DNA of 24,331 nt from Dehalococcoidia bacterium (GTDB lineage: Bacteria; Chloroflexota; Dehalococcoidia; UBA3495), in the NCBI GenBank assembly GCA_030753265.1, contig JASMCQ010000099.1:1-24331 (forward strand), read 5' to 3'. A model generated the notes under the pieces. The model searched no databases. It was not told where the DNA came from and saw only the letters and a program-made list of their open reading frames with translations. Made by a program: the position numbers and the translations under genes. Shown one piece after another: positions 15,235-22,609 of this stretch. Numbering within the stretch: position 1 is the first letter of the stretch; each line of letters begins with the position of its first letter.

Positions 15235-16017
15235 ATGCCCCACCTTCTAAACGTATGGCCAAGCGCCAGCCGGCGTCTGCGGGATGCCCAAGGGGTGCTG
15301 CTGCTGTTCGATTACGATGGGACTTTAACGCCCATCGTCGACCACCCAAGCCTGGCCCTTCTACCTGCAGCGACCCGGGAACTGCTCTTCAATCTGAGCC
15401 GCCGGGATAAATTCGTCGTCGGCGTCATCAGCGGGCGAAGCTTGAAAGACGTCGCCGCCATGGTGGACATCGACGGGTTAATCTACGCCGGCAACCACGG
15501 TCTGGAGATCAGCGGGCCCGGCTTGGATTTTGTCCACCCCGAAGCCGCCCGGCTGGAGGGGACCCTCACCGAGGTCTACTCGCGCCTTCACTGCAGCTTG
15601 GCCCATTTGCCAGGGGTGTTGGTGGAGCACAAAGGGCTAACACTGAGCGTTCACTACCGCCTGGCCCCCGAAGCGGCCGCCGCCGAGGTTGAGACAGCAG
15701 TGGCCGCCGCAGCCGGGGCTCCGGTGGCCTCGGGCCGGGTGAACGTCACCCACGGCAAGAAGGTTGTGGAGGTGCGCCCCGCCGTGGCTTGGCACAAGGG
15801 AAAGGCCATCTCCAAGCTCCAGGCAGCCTACCCTCAGGCTTCCCTGCCGGTCTTTTTCGGCGACGACCTCACCGACGAGGACGGATTCGCCGTGGTCCAA
15901 GACGCAAATGGGATAGCGGTGTTCGTCGGCCCGGCTCGGACCCCGACCTGTGCCCTGTACCGGGTAGATTCCCCTCAAGAGGTGGCCGATACCCTCTGGT
16001 TGGTGGAGCAGCTGTAG
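15235..16017 (+). CDS. otsB: Trehalose-6-phosphate phosphatase
   Basis: HAD-superfamily phosphatase of 260 residues that removes phosphate from the OtsA product. Motif I is LLLFDYDGTLTPIV with Asp26 as nucleophile and Asp28 as acid; motif II VVGVISGRSL; then IYAGNHGLEI, characteristic of OtsB, the cap region with VEHKGLTLSVHYR, and VVEVRPAVAWHKGKAI. Motif IV is FFGDDLTDEDGFAVV. Nothing is missing. The ATG at 15235 has only a weak Shine-Dalgarno, in line with coupling to otsA, which ends 49 bases upstream. Confidence 0.96.
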   Translation: MPHLLNVWPSASRRLRDAQGVLLLFDYDGTLTPIVDHPSLALLPAATRELLFNLSRRDKFVVGVISGRSLKDVAAMVDIDGLIYAGNHGLEISGPGLDFVHPEAARLEGTLTEVYSRLHCSLAHLPGVLVEHKGLTLSVHYRLAPEAAAAEVETAVAAAAGAPVASGRVNVTHGKKVVEVRPAVAWHKGKAISKLQAAYPQASLPVFFGDDLTDEDGFAVVQDANGIAVFVGPARTPTCALYRVDSPQEVADTLWLVEQL

Positions 16018-16068
16018 GGTATCCCCTCTGTTTCTCTTGAACAACCACCCGGCTGAGCAACCGGCCGG

Positions 16069-16092
16069 CCAGCCGCGGTGTACCCCGGCTGG
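16069..16092 (+). terminator. Possible terminator of otsAB
   Basis: CCAGCCG (16069-16075) pairs with CGGCTGG (16086-16092) around a 10-base loop, followed by a moderately T-rich stretch (TTGGGCTTATTT). A second short palindrome (CAGCCG-C-CGGCTG) follows at 16105-16117. The rest of 16018-16251 contains no recognisable gene. Confidence 0.45.
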
Positions 16093-16251
16093 TTGGGCTT
16101 ATTTCAGCCGCCGGCTGAACCCGGTCAGCATCAGGATGTTGAACAGAGAGGATACGACGGGACCGTTCGTTCCCCGAGAAGAAACTTTACTGGGCGAGCC
16201 AGAGAAAGGGTCACCGTCGCTTAGCGAGAAGCGGATGTCCCGGCGTTTCCG

Positions 16252-16728
16252 CTAGGAACCTCTCGACTCCAGCGAACCAACCCCCAGGTTCTCCACCTGA
16301 AGCAGCTTGTCCAAGCGGCGCTGAAACCTGGGCTCGGCGATGAAGTTGGCCGATAGAAAAGCCCTGAGGACTTCCTTGGCGAGTTCCACTCCGATGATAC
16401 GGCCGCCCAGGCAGACGACATTCATATCGTCATGCTCGACGCCCTGGCGAGAGCTGAAACTGTCGTGGCAAAGACAGGCCCGTACGCCGGGCACCTTGTT
16501 GGCGGTGATACAGGCCCCGACGCCGCTTCCACAAACGATGATCCCCCGGTCCGCGTTCTCGCCCCGGACAGCGCGGGCCACGGCGGCGGCGAAATCCGGG
16601 TAGTCGTCGTTGGGCTCGAACTGGTAAGCGCCCAGGTCGGTGATTTGATGGCCGGAGTCCTCTAGCCAGGGAATGAGCAGTTCTTTCATCTCAAACCCGG
16701 CATGGTCCGCAGCAACGGCTATTCGCAT
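16252..16728 (-). CDS. rpiB: Ribose-5-phosphate isomerase B (RpiB/LacAB family)
   Basis: Interconverts ribose-5-phosphate and ribulose-5-phosphate. The ATG at 16728 gives 158 residues, normal for RpiB; the frame is open 36 codons further upstream but that part is unlike the family. Seen: RIAVAADHAGFEMKE at the N-terminus (Asp and His of the phosphate and sugar site), DYPDFAAAVARAV, IIVCGSGVGACITANKVPGVRACLCHD with the catalytic Cys in CGSG, and HDDMNVVCLGGRIIGVELAKEVL. A sugar-phosphate isomerase of the same fold with another substrate (allose, galactose) cannot be excluded. It is convergent with otsB and divergent from the HAD gene. Confidence 0.94.
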   Translation of the reverse strand: MRIAVAADHAGFEMKELLIPWLEDSGHQITDLGAYQFEPNDDYPDFAAAVARAVRGENADRGIIVCGSGVGACITANKVPGVRACLCHDSFSSRQGVEHDDMNVVCLGGRIIGVELAKEVLRAFLSANFIAEPRFQRRLDKLLQVENLGVGSLESRGS

Positions 16729-16886
16729 ATATTTCGATCCCCGGCCGGCCCATTGGAAAACCACTGCACCAGGCGGCCCAGCCTCCCGCAACCGGCCCCG
16801 GCGTTCGCAATTCTGCTCACCCTGACCGGCCGGCACCTCTCAGCATACTTTGTAGGGTCCAGGGAAGCAAGCGACCCAGCCCACGG

Positions 16887-16915
16887 TTCACAACCCGGTC
16901 CAGGTATGCTAGAAT
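16887..16915 (+). promoter_or_regulatory. Strong promoter candidate for the HAD gene
   Basis: TTCACA (16887-16892), a 17-base spacer and TAGAAT (16910-16915) match the sigma70 consensus 5 of 6 each, with an extended -10 TG at 16907-16908. The leader to ATG 17018 would be about 95 bases and contains short GC-rich hairpins, for example CCGGC-TT-GCCGG. Confidence 0.6.
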
Positions 16916-17017
16916 TTCGGCACCCGGCTTGCCGGACGAGGTCGTGTGCCTCGTTACTGGCAGGCCATATCCTTTCGGGAGGGACAGCTTGGTTGAGCCG
17001 GCAACCGGCAATTTCAG

Positions 17018-17755
17018 ATGATCAAGACCATATCTTTTGACTTCTATAATACCCTGGCGCAGTTCTGGCCTCCGCTGGACGAAATTCAGCAGGCCGCCTG
17101 CCGGGAGTTGGGCTTGGATGTGTCCAAGACCGCCATTAACAAGGGTTACGCGGTGGCCGATGTCTACTTCAACCAGGAAAACGCCAACCACCCCTTGGCC
17201 TTGCGCAACGACGGCGACCGCAGCAGCTTTTTTGCTCAATACGAGCAGATCATCCTGAAGAACGCCGGCGTACCGGTGTCGATAGACCTGGCTCAGCAGG
17301 TCTGGGAAATGGCCATGTCCGTCCCAAAGGACTTCATCCCCTTCGAAGACGTCATACCGGCATTGACGGCACTGCGCTCCGCGGGCTACCGCTTGGGAGT
17401 GCTCACCAACCTGCGGCGGGATATGAATCAGCTTTGCCAGCGATTGGGTTTCGCTCCCTTCCTGGACTTCTGCTTCAACTCCTCCGGCGCCGGCGCCGAA
17501 AAACCGGACGCCCCAATTTTCATGGCGGCCTTGAAACACGCGGAAACCTCCCCCGAAGAGACGATGCACGTGGGCGACCAGTACCGGTCGGACGTACTGG
17601 GAGCCCGCGCCGTCGGTATTCACCCGGTGCTGATCGACCGGGGAGGCTGGAACACCGACATCAGCGATTGCCCCAGAATAGCGAGCTTGTCGGAGCTGCT
17701 GGGGCTCCTGGCTGAAGCCCCCTATGTGACCAGCGGTGATGACCGCAGGCCCTGA
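17018..17755 (+). CDS. HAD-family hydrolase (haloacid dehalogenase-like subfamily I)
   Basis: The ATG at 17018 gives 245 residues. HAD motif I is ISFDFYNTLAQF with Asp8 as nucleophile; the position two residues later is Tyr rather than Asp, as in haloacid dehalogenases (DxY) and unlike most phosphatases (DxD). Motif II is LGVLTNLRRD (Thr in LTN), motif III the Lys of GAGAEKPDAPIF, and motif IV HVGDQYRSDVLGARAVG. The helical cap lies between about 20 and 105. The substrate cannot be named: a phosphatase for a small phosphorylated metabolite or a dehalogenase are both possible. It stands alone with its own promoter. Confidence 0.85.
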   Translation: MIKTISFDFYNTLAQFWPPLDEIQQAACRELGLDVSKTAINKGYAVADVYFNQENANHPLALRNDGDRSSFFAQYEQIILKNAGVPVSIDLAQQVWEMAMSVPKDFIPFEDVIPALTALRSAGYRLGVLTNLRRDMNQLCQRLGFAPFLDFCFNSSGAGAEKPDAPIFMAALKHAETSPEETMHVGDQYRSDVLGARAVGIHPVLIDRGGWNTDISDCPRIASLSELLGLLAEAPYVTSGDDRRP

Positions 17756-18125
17756 TAACACTGGGCCGGCGGCCTCGGGCCGCCAAACCACTGCCGCACC
17801 ACAGCTCCATTCCGCCGCCGGTTAGGCGTGCGCTTGGTTCTTTCGTTAAGGTTCCCGCCCGAAAGTTCCTGATTGGCGTTCGCCTCGTGACCCTCCCCGG
17901 CGCCCGTTCTATAGTCCACAGTGTTGCCATCGGTTACCGTCTAGTGGGTTACCACTCTATTTCCAATCGCTGGCGTGCCCAATAATAGGGATCAGCCCCG
18001 TTTGGGATCCTTTGGCCGGCGCCCACCCGGTTTGCGGGTCCAGAAGGGGACTAAGCAAAAACCGCCGGCTCGCCTGTCAAAGCGAACGTCAGCGCACCAG
18101 GCAGCCAGCAGCATGTGGTGTTGCC
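17756..18125. other. 370-base intergenic region between the HAD gene and the kinase
   Basis: A 7-bp GC hairpin (GGCGGCC-TCG-GGCCGCC, 17768-17784) follows the HAD stop but has no T-run. Further on are two direct copies of GGTTACC (17932-17938 and 17947-17953), 15 bases apart, the second overlapping a small palindrome AGTGG-GTTA-CCACT, which could be a regulator site. No RNA gene or convincing ORF was seen. Confidence 0.4.
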
Positions 18126-19358
18126 ATGTCGGACGATTCACTCGGCCTTGAGGCCGGGAAAAGATCCAAGACCTTGAATACCGATGCGCGGCCTCGAGAT
18201 TCCGGCGGACAATTGGCCGGCCGGGGGGTGAAACTCGTCGCCCAGGGTTCTCGAGAGAGCGTCATCGCTTTCGACGCAAACGGCGATTGCGTCTGGATCA
18301 ACCCCGCCGCCCGCCGTTTCTTAGGCCTGGCGGATGGCGTTCCGGAGAACGGACGCCTGAACCTGAAACCCAGCTCTCTGGCCTCGGTGAACACCGAGCC
18401 GGCGGGGCCCCTTTCCGTTGGCGTCGCCCTCCGCCCCGAAATCCCTCACGGTGATAGCGAAGTCAGATTCCCCGCCAACACCGGTCAGAACCCCCGTCCC
18501 GAGAGTGGCGCCCGTAACGGCGGCGTCGATATTTCCAAACAGCCAGGGGACGAGACGTCAAAAGGCTCTCCTACGCCCGTGGACACCGGGCAGGAAATCC
18601 TCCTGAATCACAGCATCGAGACGGCCAAACGGATGGTTCGGCGCGTGAGTCACGATTTCAACAACCTTGTCGCCGTGGTGAAGGGGTACTCCGAAGTTCT
18701 CCAAGGCCGGCCGCAGTTGGACGACGACAGCAAGCAAATGGTGGCCATGATCGCACGCGCGGCGTCCGAAATCGGCGAACTGTCCGACCGCATGGCAGGC
18801 TTTGCCGACACCCCGCACTTTGAAGAGTGCCCGTCGAACCTGAACCTCGTCATCGAGCAAATGCTGGACTCGTATGGCGACCTTATACCAAACAACATCG
18901 AGGTTGAGGTCGAGTTTGGCGACCCGTTACCCAACGTGGCTGGGGGCGAAAAGCGCCTGCGCCAGGCCTGTTGGAACATCTGGAACAACGCAATAGAGGC
19001 CATGCCCCAGGGCGGCAGGATTATCTGCCAGTCCAGCACCCATTGGATTCGGCGCCAGGTTCAAGGGCAGTCAGACGGCATCGAACCGTCTCGCTTCGTG
19101 CGGCTCCGGGTGACCGATACCGGTGAAGGCATGGACGCCGAAATCCGGGCGGCCATGTTCGCCCCCTTCTTCACCACCAAGTCGGGGAAGTGCCGTGGGA
19201 ATGGCGCAACAGCGGTATATGAAACCGTGCGGGAATGTGGCGGATTCATCGAGGTTTGTTCCAAACCTGGCTCCGGCACCTGCGTCGACCTATACTTCTC
19301 CGCTTTGGAGGACACCACATTGCCAGCTGCCACCCAAGGACGACCAACTTCCCCGTGA
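18126..19358 (+). CDS. Sensor histidine kinase (PAS-like, HisKA, HATPase_c), probably part of a hybrid kinase
   Basis: ATG at 18126 gives 410 residues; no clear Shine-Dalgarno, so the start is provisional. No membrane segment, so a cytoplasmic sensor. Seen: a PAS-like stretch SVIAFDANGDCVWINPAARRFLGL (about 44-67), a low-complexity linker, then the HisKA box RRVSHDFNNLVAVVKGYSEVL with His176, the form typical of hybrid kinases. HATPase_c follows: N-box CWNIWNNAIEAMPQGG, G1 VTDTGEGMD, F-box FAPFFTTKSG. The G2 box, usually TGLGL, reads RGNGAT, so ATP binding may be weakened. The stop TGA (19356-19358) falls in the linker where a receiver domain begins in the +1 frame, so this is probably the N-terminal part of a hybrid kinase. 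Confidence 0.82.
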   Translation: MSDDSLGLEAGKRSKTLNTDARPRDSGGQLAGRGVKLVAQGSRESVIAFDANGDCVWINPAARRFLGLADGVPENGRLNLKPSSLASVNTEPAGPLSVGVALRPEIPHGDSEVRFPANTGQNPRPESGARNGGVDISKQPGDETSKGSPTPVDTGQEILLNHSIETAKRMVRRVSHDFNNLVAVVKGYSEVLQGRPQLDDDSKQMVAMIARAASEIGELSDRMAGFADTPHFEECPSNLNLVIEQMLDSYGDLIPNNIEVEVEFGDPLPNVAGGEKRLRQACWNIWNNAIEAMPQGGRIICQSSTHWIRRQVQGQSDGIEPSRFVRLRVTDTGEGMDAEIRAAMFAPFFTTKSGKCRGNGATAVYETVRECGGFIEVCSKPGSGTCVDLYFSALEDTTLPAATQGRPTSP

Positions 19359-19728
19359 GGCCTCTCCCAGGCTGCTGGTTGTCGACGACGATAGCATGGT
19401 GCGGATGGCGACCCAGCGCATGCTGGCGCACTTGGGATACGAATCTATTGCCGCGTCCGGCGGGGAGGAGGCCTTGACCATCTACAAGCAGTCGGCAGCC
19501 AACATCGGCGCCGTTCTCCTCGATGTGACCATGCCGGGATTGAGCGGCCTGGAAACCCTTCGCCTGCTGCGGGAAATTGACAGCCGGGTCAGGGTTGTCG
19601 TCTACACCGGCGACCCACTGGCCCCGGGACTCCAGGAGTTGGAGCCCCAGGCCGTGTCCACCGCGCTCTCCAACCCGTTCCGGATCGAGCAACTGGCCCA
19701 GGCCATGGAGCAGGCGCTGGCGGCATAA
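19357..19728 (+). CDS. Response-regulator receiver domain in the +1 frame, no usable start codon
   Basis: From 19357 the frame reads EASPRLLVVDDDSMVRMATQ and continues through a complete receiver domain: acidic triad DDD, phosphoacceptor Asp (codon 19522-19524) in VLLDVTMPG, and Thr in VVYTGD. The conserved Lys of the KPF motif is Asn (SNPF). No output domain follows. There is no ATG, GTG or TTG in this frame between the end of the kinase catalytic domain and the receiver's first strand, so it cannot easily be made as a separate protein. A +1 shift at CCG-U-GAG (19353-19359) would join it to the kinase as a 533-residue hybrid. The coordinates given begin at the first codon after that shift. 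Either a frameshift mutation, an assembly error or programmed shifting explains it. Confidence 0.7.
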   Translation, partial: EASPRLLVVDDDSMVRMATQRMLAHLGYESIAASGGEEALTIYKQSAANIGAVLLDVTMPGLSGLETLRLLREIDSRVRVVVYTGDPLAPGLQELEPQAVSTALSNPFRIEQLAQAMEQALAA

Positions 19729-19770
19729 GCACTGGGCATCCACGGCATCCGCTCTGGTCACGAATAACGC

Positions 19771-19800
19771 GCCTGGATTCCGGCCTTCGCCGGAATGACG
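19771..19800. repeat. REP-like hairpin repeat (VIPAKAGIQ type)
   Basis: ATTCCGGC (19777-19784) and GCCGGAAT (19789-19796) are perfect reverse complements around CTTC. On the minus strand the surrounding sequence translates as SVIPAKAGIQ, the familiar false peptide from a widespread bacterial intergenic repeat. It lies between the receiver gene and the selenoprotein candidate and may also act as a transcription stop. Confidence 0.75.
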
Positions 19801-19888
19801 CTGCCGGGGCGTAACGGCGCCCAGGACGAACGGGAACCAACGACCGCTTTCCGGACGCCACCCCCCCTGGTTCTCCTCGCACGCGTGG

Positions 19889-19918
19889 TTGACGCGGGCC
19901 AGAGGACGCTGCTAGACT
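19889..19918 (+). promoter_or_regulatory. Promoter of the selenoprotein candidate
   Basis: TTGACG (19889-19894), an 18-base spacer and TAGACT (19913-19918) match the sigma70 consensus 5 of 6 and 4 of 6. Transcription would start near 19925, about 40 bases before the ATG at 19966, which is preceded by the purine-rich AGGAAGAGAGG. Confidence 0.55.
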
Positions 19919-19965
19919 CCGTTGCAACCTGAGCGAGACCGCTCTCACTCCAGGAAGAGAGGACC

Positions 19966-20613
19966 ATGAGTCAAGATATAGCTTTGCCGGCCCAACCGAC
20001 CGGAACCCCCCCAGGCCAGATACAGGTTGCCTTTTGGTACGACTACGTTTGACCCTGGTGCTACGTCGGCCTGGAGAGGGTCGACAGGCTGGCAGAGGAA
20101 TACGACATCTCCGTCTATGGTCTAGCCTACCTGCTCCACCCAGAGACACCCAAAGAGGGGAAGCCGCGGCCACGCAGGCCGGGTGAGACGGACGACGAGC
20201 TTGCCGAGCCGTTGCGAAGCGGCGTCAGGGATGCGGGATTGATAATGCGCCCTCCGCCGAAATCCCCCAACACCATGTACGCCCTAGAAGCGACCGAGTA
20301 CGCCCAGCAGCAGGGTAAATTCATGGAGTTCCACAAGGCAGCTTACAAGGCTCTCTGGGAGGACGGCAAGGACCTGGGCGACCTTGCGGTGATCGAGTCA
20401 ATCGCGCGGAACGTGGATCTAGACTATACGGATATGATGGTCAAGCTGGAGGACCGGTCCATGTCGTCGACGGTGATAAGCCAGTACCAGCAGGCTTTGA
20501 AGCTCGGCGTCAGTGGAATCCCCACGTTCCTCGTCGGCAACTTGCTGTTTACCGGGGCCCACCCCTACAGCATTTTCAAATCGGCGATGGAGAAAGTCCT
20601 GGAAACAGGATAG
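19966..20613 (+). CDS. DsbA/FrnE-like thiol oxidoreductase with in-frame UGA: candidate selenoprotein
   Basis: One frame runs from ATG 19966 (AGGAAGAGAGG upstream) to TAG 20611-20613, interrupted only by TGA at 20050-20052. Read as selenocysteine the product is 215 residues with the active site VAFWYDYVUPWCYVG, i.e. Sec29-Pro-Trp-Cys32, where DsbA/FrnE-family proteins have Cys-Pro-Trp-Cys. The rest is typical: a helical insert (ALEATEYAQQQGKFMEFHKA) and the cis-proline motif GVSGIPTFLVGN (Pro186). Cys32 is the only other cysteine. No signal peptide, so a cytoplasmic redox enzyme; the substrate is unknown. The TGA is at the one codon where Sec would be chemically useful, and a SECIS-like hairpin follows. 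Other genes here end in TGA, so the code is not altered. Less likely alternatives: a Cys-to-stop mutation or a sequencing error. Ordinary gene calling would report only a fragment from about 20212. Confidence 0.82.
20065..20093 (+). promoter_or_regulatory. Bacterial SECIS-like hairpin
   Basis: GTCGGCCTG (20065-20073) pairs with CAGGCTGGC (20085-20093): nine base pairs, two of them G-U, around an 11-base loop GAGAGGGTCGA. The loop starts with G, contains GGTC as in the E. coli formate dehydrogenase SECIS loop, and begins 21 bases after the UGA. As I recall the published bacterial SECIS model, the loop lies about 16-37 bases from the UGA with a G in its first two positions. Function as a SelB site is inferred. 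Confidence 0.65.
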
Positions 20614-20707
20614 GGCCGGAAACCGTCGAACCCCACCAAACGGCGGCCGCGGTTCATTTCGACGCTTGCCTCGGACCCGCCTCCACTGGTTCCACGCCAG
20701 ACCGCTG

Positions 20708-22609
20708 CTAGCCGTCCTCCGCGGGGGCCGGAGCGGGCTCGGTGGAAGCGCCGTGAGTCAGACCGTAGTTCACCGCGTACAGGCGGGCGTAGACGCCGCC
20801 GTGCTCGAGTAGCTGCTGGTGGCGGCCCACCTCGACCACCCGCCCGTGGTCCAGCACCACTATCTTGTCGGCGTTGCGGATCGTCGAAAGGCGATGGGCA
20901 ATGACTATCGAGGTGCGGCCTCGCAGGATAGTCTTGAGCGCATCCTGGATGATTAGCTCGGTCTGGGTGTCGATGTTGGCGGTGGCCTCGTCGAGGATTA
21001 TCACGCGGGGGTCTCCCACGATCGCCCGGGCGAAGCTAACCAGCTGGCGCTGTCCCACGCTCAAGTTCACCCCTCGTTCCGCCAAGACGCTCTCGTAGCC
21101 GTCCTCCAGCGCCATGATGAACGTGTGAGCCCCCACTGCCTTGGCGGCGGCCACCACCTCATCGTCGCCGATATCCTCGTGGTTGTACCGGATATTCTCC
21201 TTCACGGTCCCGGAGAACAGGTAGGGCTCTTGAAGCACCATGCTCATCTGCCCCACCAGGGACCGGCGGGTTACCTCGCGAATATCGTGGCCATCCACGG
21301 TAATACGGCCCTGCGTTACGTCGGCGAAGCGGTGTATCAGCGTCACCATCGTGGTCTTTCCAGCTCCGGTAGAGCCGACGAGAGCCACGTTTTCGCCAGG
21401 ATTGATCTCCAGGTCCACGTCATTCAGAACATCGATGCCGGCTATGTAGTGGAAGCCCACCCCTTCAAATTTCAAATGCCCCCGGACCAGCGGTATTTCG
21501 ATGGCTCCCGGCGCATCGATGACGTCGGCCTTGAGATCCAGCACCTCGAATATCCGCACTCCGGCGGCCATCGCCCGTTGCAGCTGGCTGTACTGCATGG
21601 TAAGGTGGCGAATCGGCTCGAAGAAACGTTGAATCCAAAGGGCGAAGGCCACCAGGACTCCCCATTCCACCTGGCCGTCCAGCGCCATGATTCCACCCAC
21701 CGCGACCACACCAAAGCCCATGGCAACGCCGATCAGCAGCTCCACCAGCGGCAGGAGGGCCCCGGAAAACCGGCTCGCCTGGAGGTTCGCGTCCAGATGC
21801 TCCCGGTTCAGCGCCTCGAAGTTCCTCAGATTCAGTTCCTGCCGGTTCAGGCTCTCCACCACTCGGACGCCGGTGATGTTCTGGTTGTACTCGCCGTTCA
21901 CCATGGCCACGGCCCTTCGGATGCGCATGAAGGAGTGCCGGGCGAACCGCTGCCAGTACGCCAGGACGAAGAAGAGCACCGGAACGATACTGAGGCTCAC
22001 CAAGGCCAGGCGCCAATCGATGACCAGCATGATCACCACGATGCCCAGCAGACTGAGTAGATCCGACAGGCTCTGAACGATCAGCTCGAAGGTCTCCTGT
22101 AGCTGGAGAACGTCGCTCTGGCTCCGGGACATGATCCGCCCCACCGGAGTCCGGTGAAAAAAGGATGGGGAGAGGGACTGGAGATGATCGAACATGGCGG
22201 TGCGCAGCGAGTATAGGATCCCCTGTCCCACCTTGGGGATGAAGACGAATTGGACGTAGTTGGCAGCGAAGTGGATCAGCGTGACGGCGATGAAGCCGGC
22301 GCCAACCACGTGCAGCCGCCACAACTCCCCTTCGTTGATGGCCCAGTTGATGCCCAACATCATCAACAGGGGAATGCTCACGTTACCCAAGGTGTAGAAG
22401 AGGACGGCGGCGACGCTGATCAGGGCGTTTTTCTTATACGGCCCCACGTAGGTGGCCAGCCGGACTACCACCCTATGGTCATAGGCCTTCCCCACCAGGC
22501 TCTCGTCGCTGAGATTGTCCTCAGTTGGGGCTTGCGGCCCGGCGGCGTGCATACCGCGCACCCCTCCCAACATGCCGCCGGACATGCTGCCGGGCCCGCT
22601 ATCTCGCAT
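20708..22609 (-). CDS. ABC exporter half-transporter, consensus-Walker-B subunit
   Basis: 633 residues; ATG at 22609 directly abuts the stop of the upstream ABC gene. An N-terminal Met/Gly-rich tail (about 50 residues) precedes an exporter-type membrane domain with six expected helices (about 60-350), e.g. VVIMLVIDWRLALVSLSIVPVL. The nucleotide-binding domain has Walker A LVGSTGAGKTTMV (about 408-420), Q-loop MVLQEPYLFSGTV, signature LSVGQRQLV (about 515, non-consensus V for G), Walker B VIILDEATANID with the catalytic Glu, and H-loop VIAHRLSTI. It pairs with its neighbour as a heterodimer of the multidrug/lipid exporter type. The exported substrate cannot be read from sequence. The 94 bases to the convergent selenoprotein candidate show nothing notable. 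Confidence 0.93.
   Translation of the reverse strand: MRDSGPGSMSGGMLGGVRGMHAAGPQAPTEDNLSDESLVGKAYDHRVVVRLATYVGPYKKNALISVAAVLFYTLGNVSIPLLMMLGINWAINEGELWRLHVVGAGFIAVTLIHFAANYVQFVFIPKVGQGILYSLRTAMFDHLQSLSPSFFHRTPVGRIMSRSQSDVLQLQETFELIVQSLSDLLSLLGIVVIMLVIDWRLALVSLSIVPVLFFVLAYWQRFARHSFMRIRRAVAMVNGEYNQNITGVRVVESLNRQELNLRNFEALNREHLDANLQASRFSGALLPLVELLIGVAMGFGVVAVGGIMALDGQVEWGVLVAFALWIQRFFEPIRHLTMQYSQLQRAMAAGVRIFEVLDLKADVIDAPGAIEIPLVRGHLKFEGVGFHYIAGIDVLNDVDLEINPGENVALVGSTGAGKTTMVTLIHRFADVTQGRITVDGHDIREVTRRSLVGQMSMVLQEPYLFSGTVKENIRYNHEDIGDDEVVAAAKAVGAHTFIMALEDGYESVLAERGVNLSVGQRQLVSFARAIVGDPRVIILDEATANIDTQTELIIQDALKTILRGRTSIVIAHRLSTIRNADKIVVLDHGRVVEVGRHQQLLEHGGVYARLYAVNYGLTHGASTEPAPAPAEDG

Noticed and set aside
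16037..16255. A short plus-strand open frame of 72 codons between otsB and rpiB
   Set aside because: It has a TTG start, no ribosome binding site, no recognisable pattern, and includes hairpin repeats.
20050..20052. UGA read as evidence of an alternative genetic code (UGA = Gly or Trp)
   Set aside because: UGA is the natural stop of several full-length genes here, including cbiC, cbiX, cbiT, cbiF and otsA, and glycine or tryptophan would not serve at this active-site position.
20212..20613. A separate 133-residue gene starting at TTG 20212
   Set aside because: It is the same frame as the selenoprotein candidate and would lack the whole N-terminal thioredoxin half with the active site; there is no ribosome binding site at this TTG.
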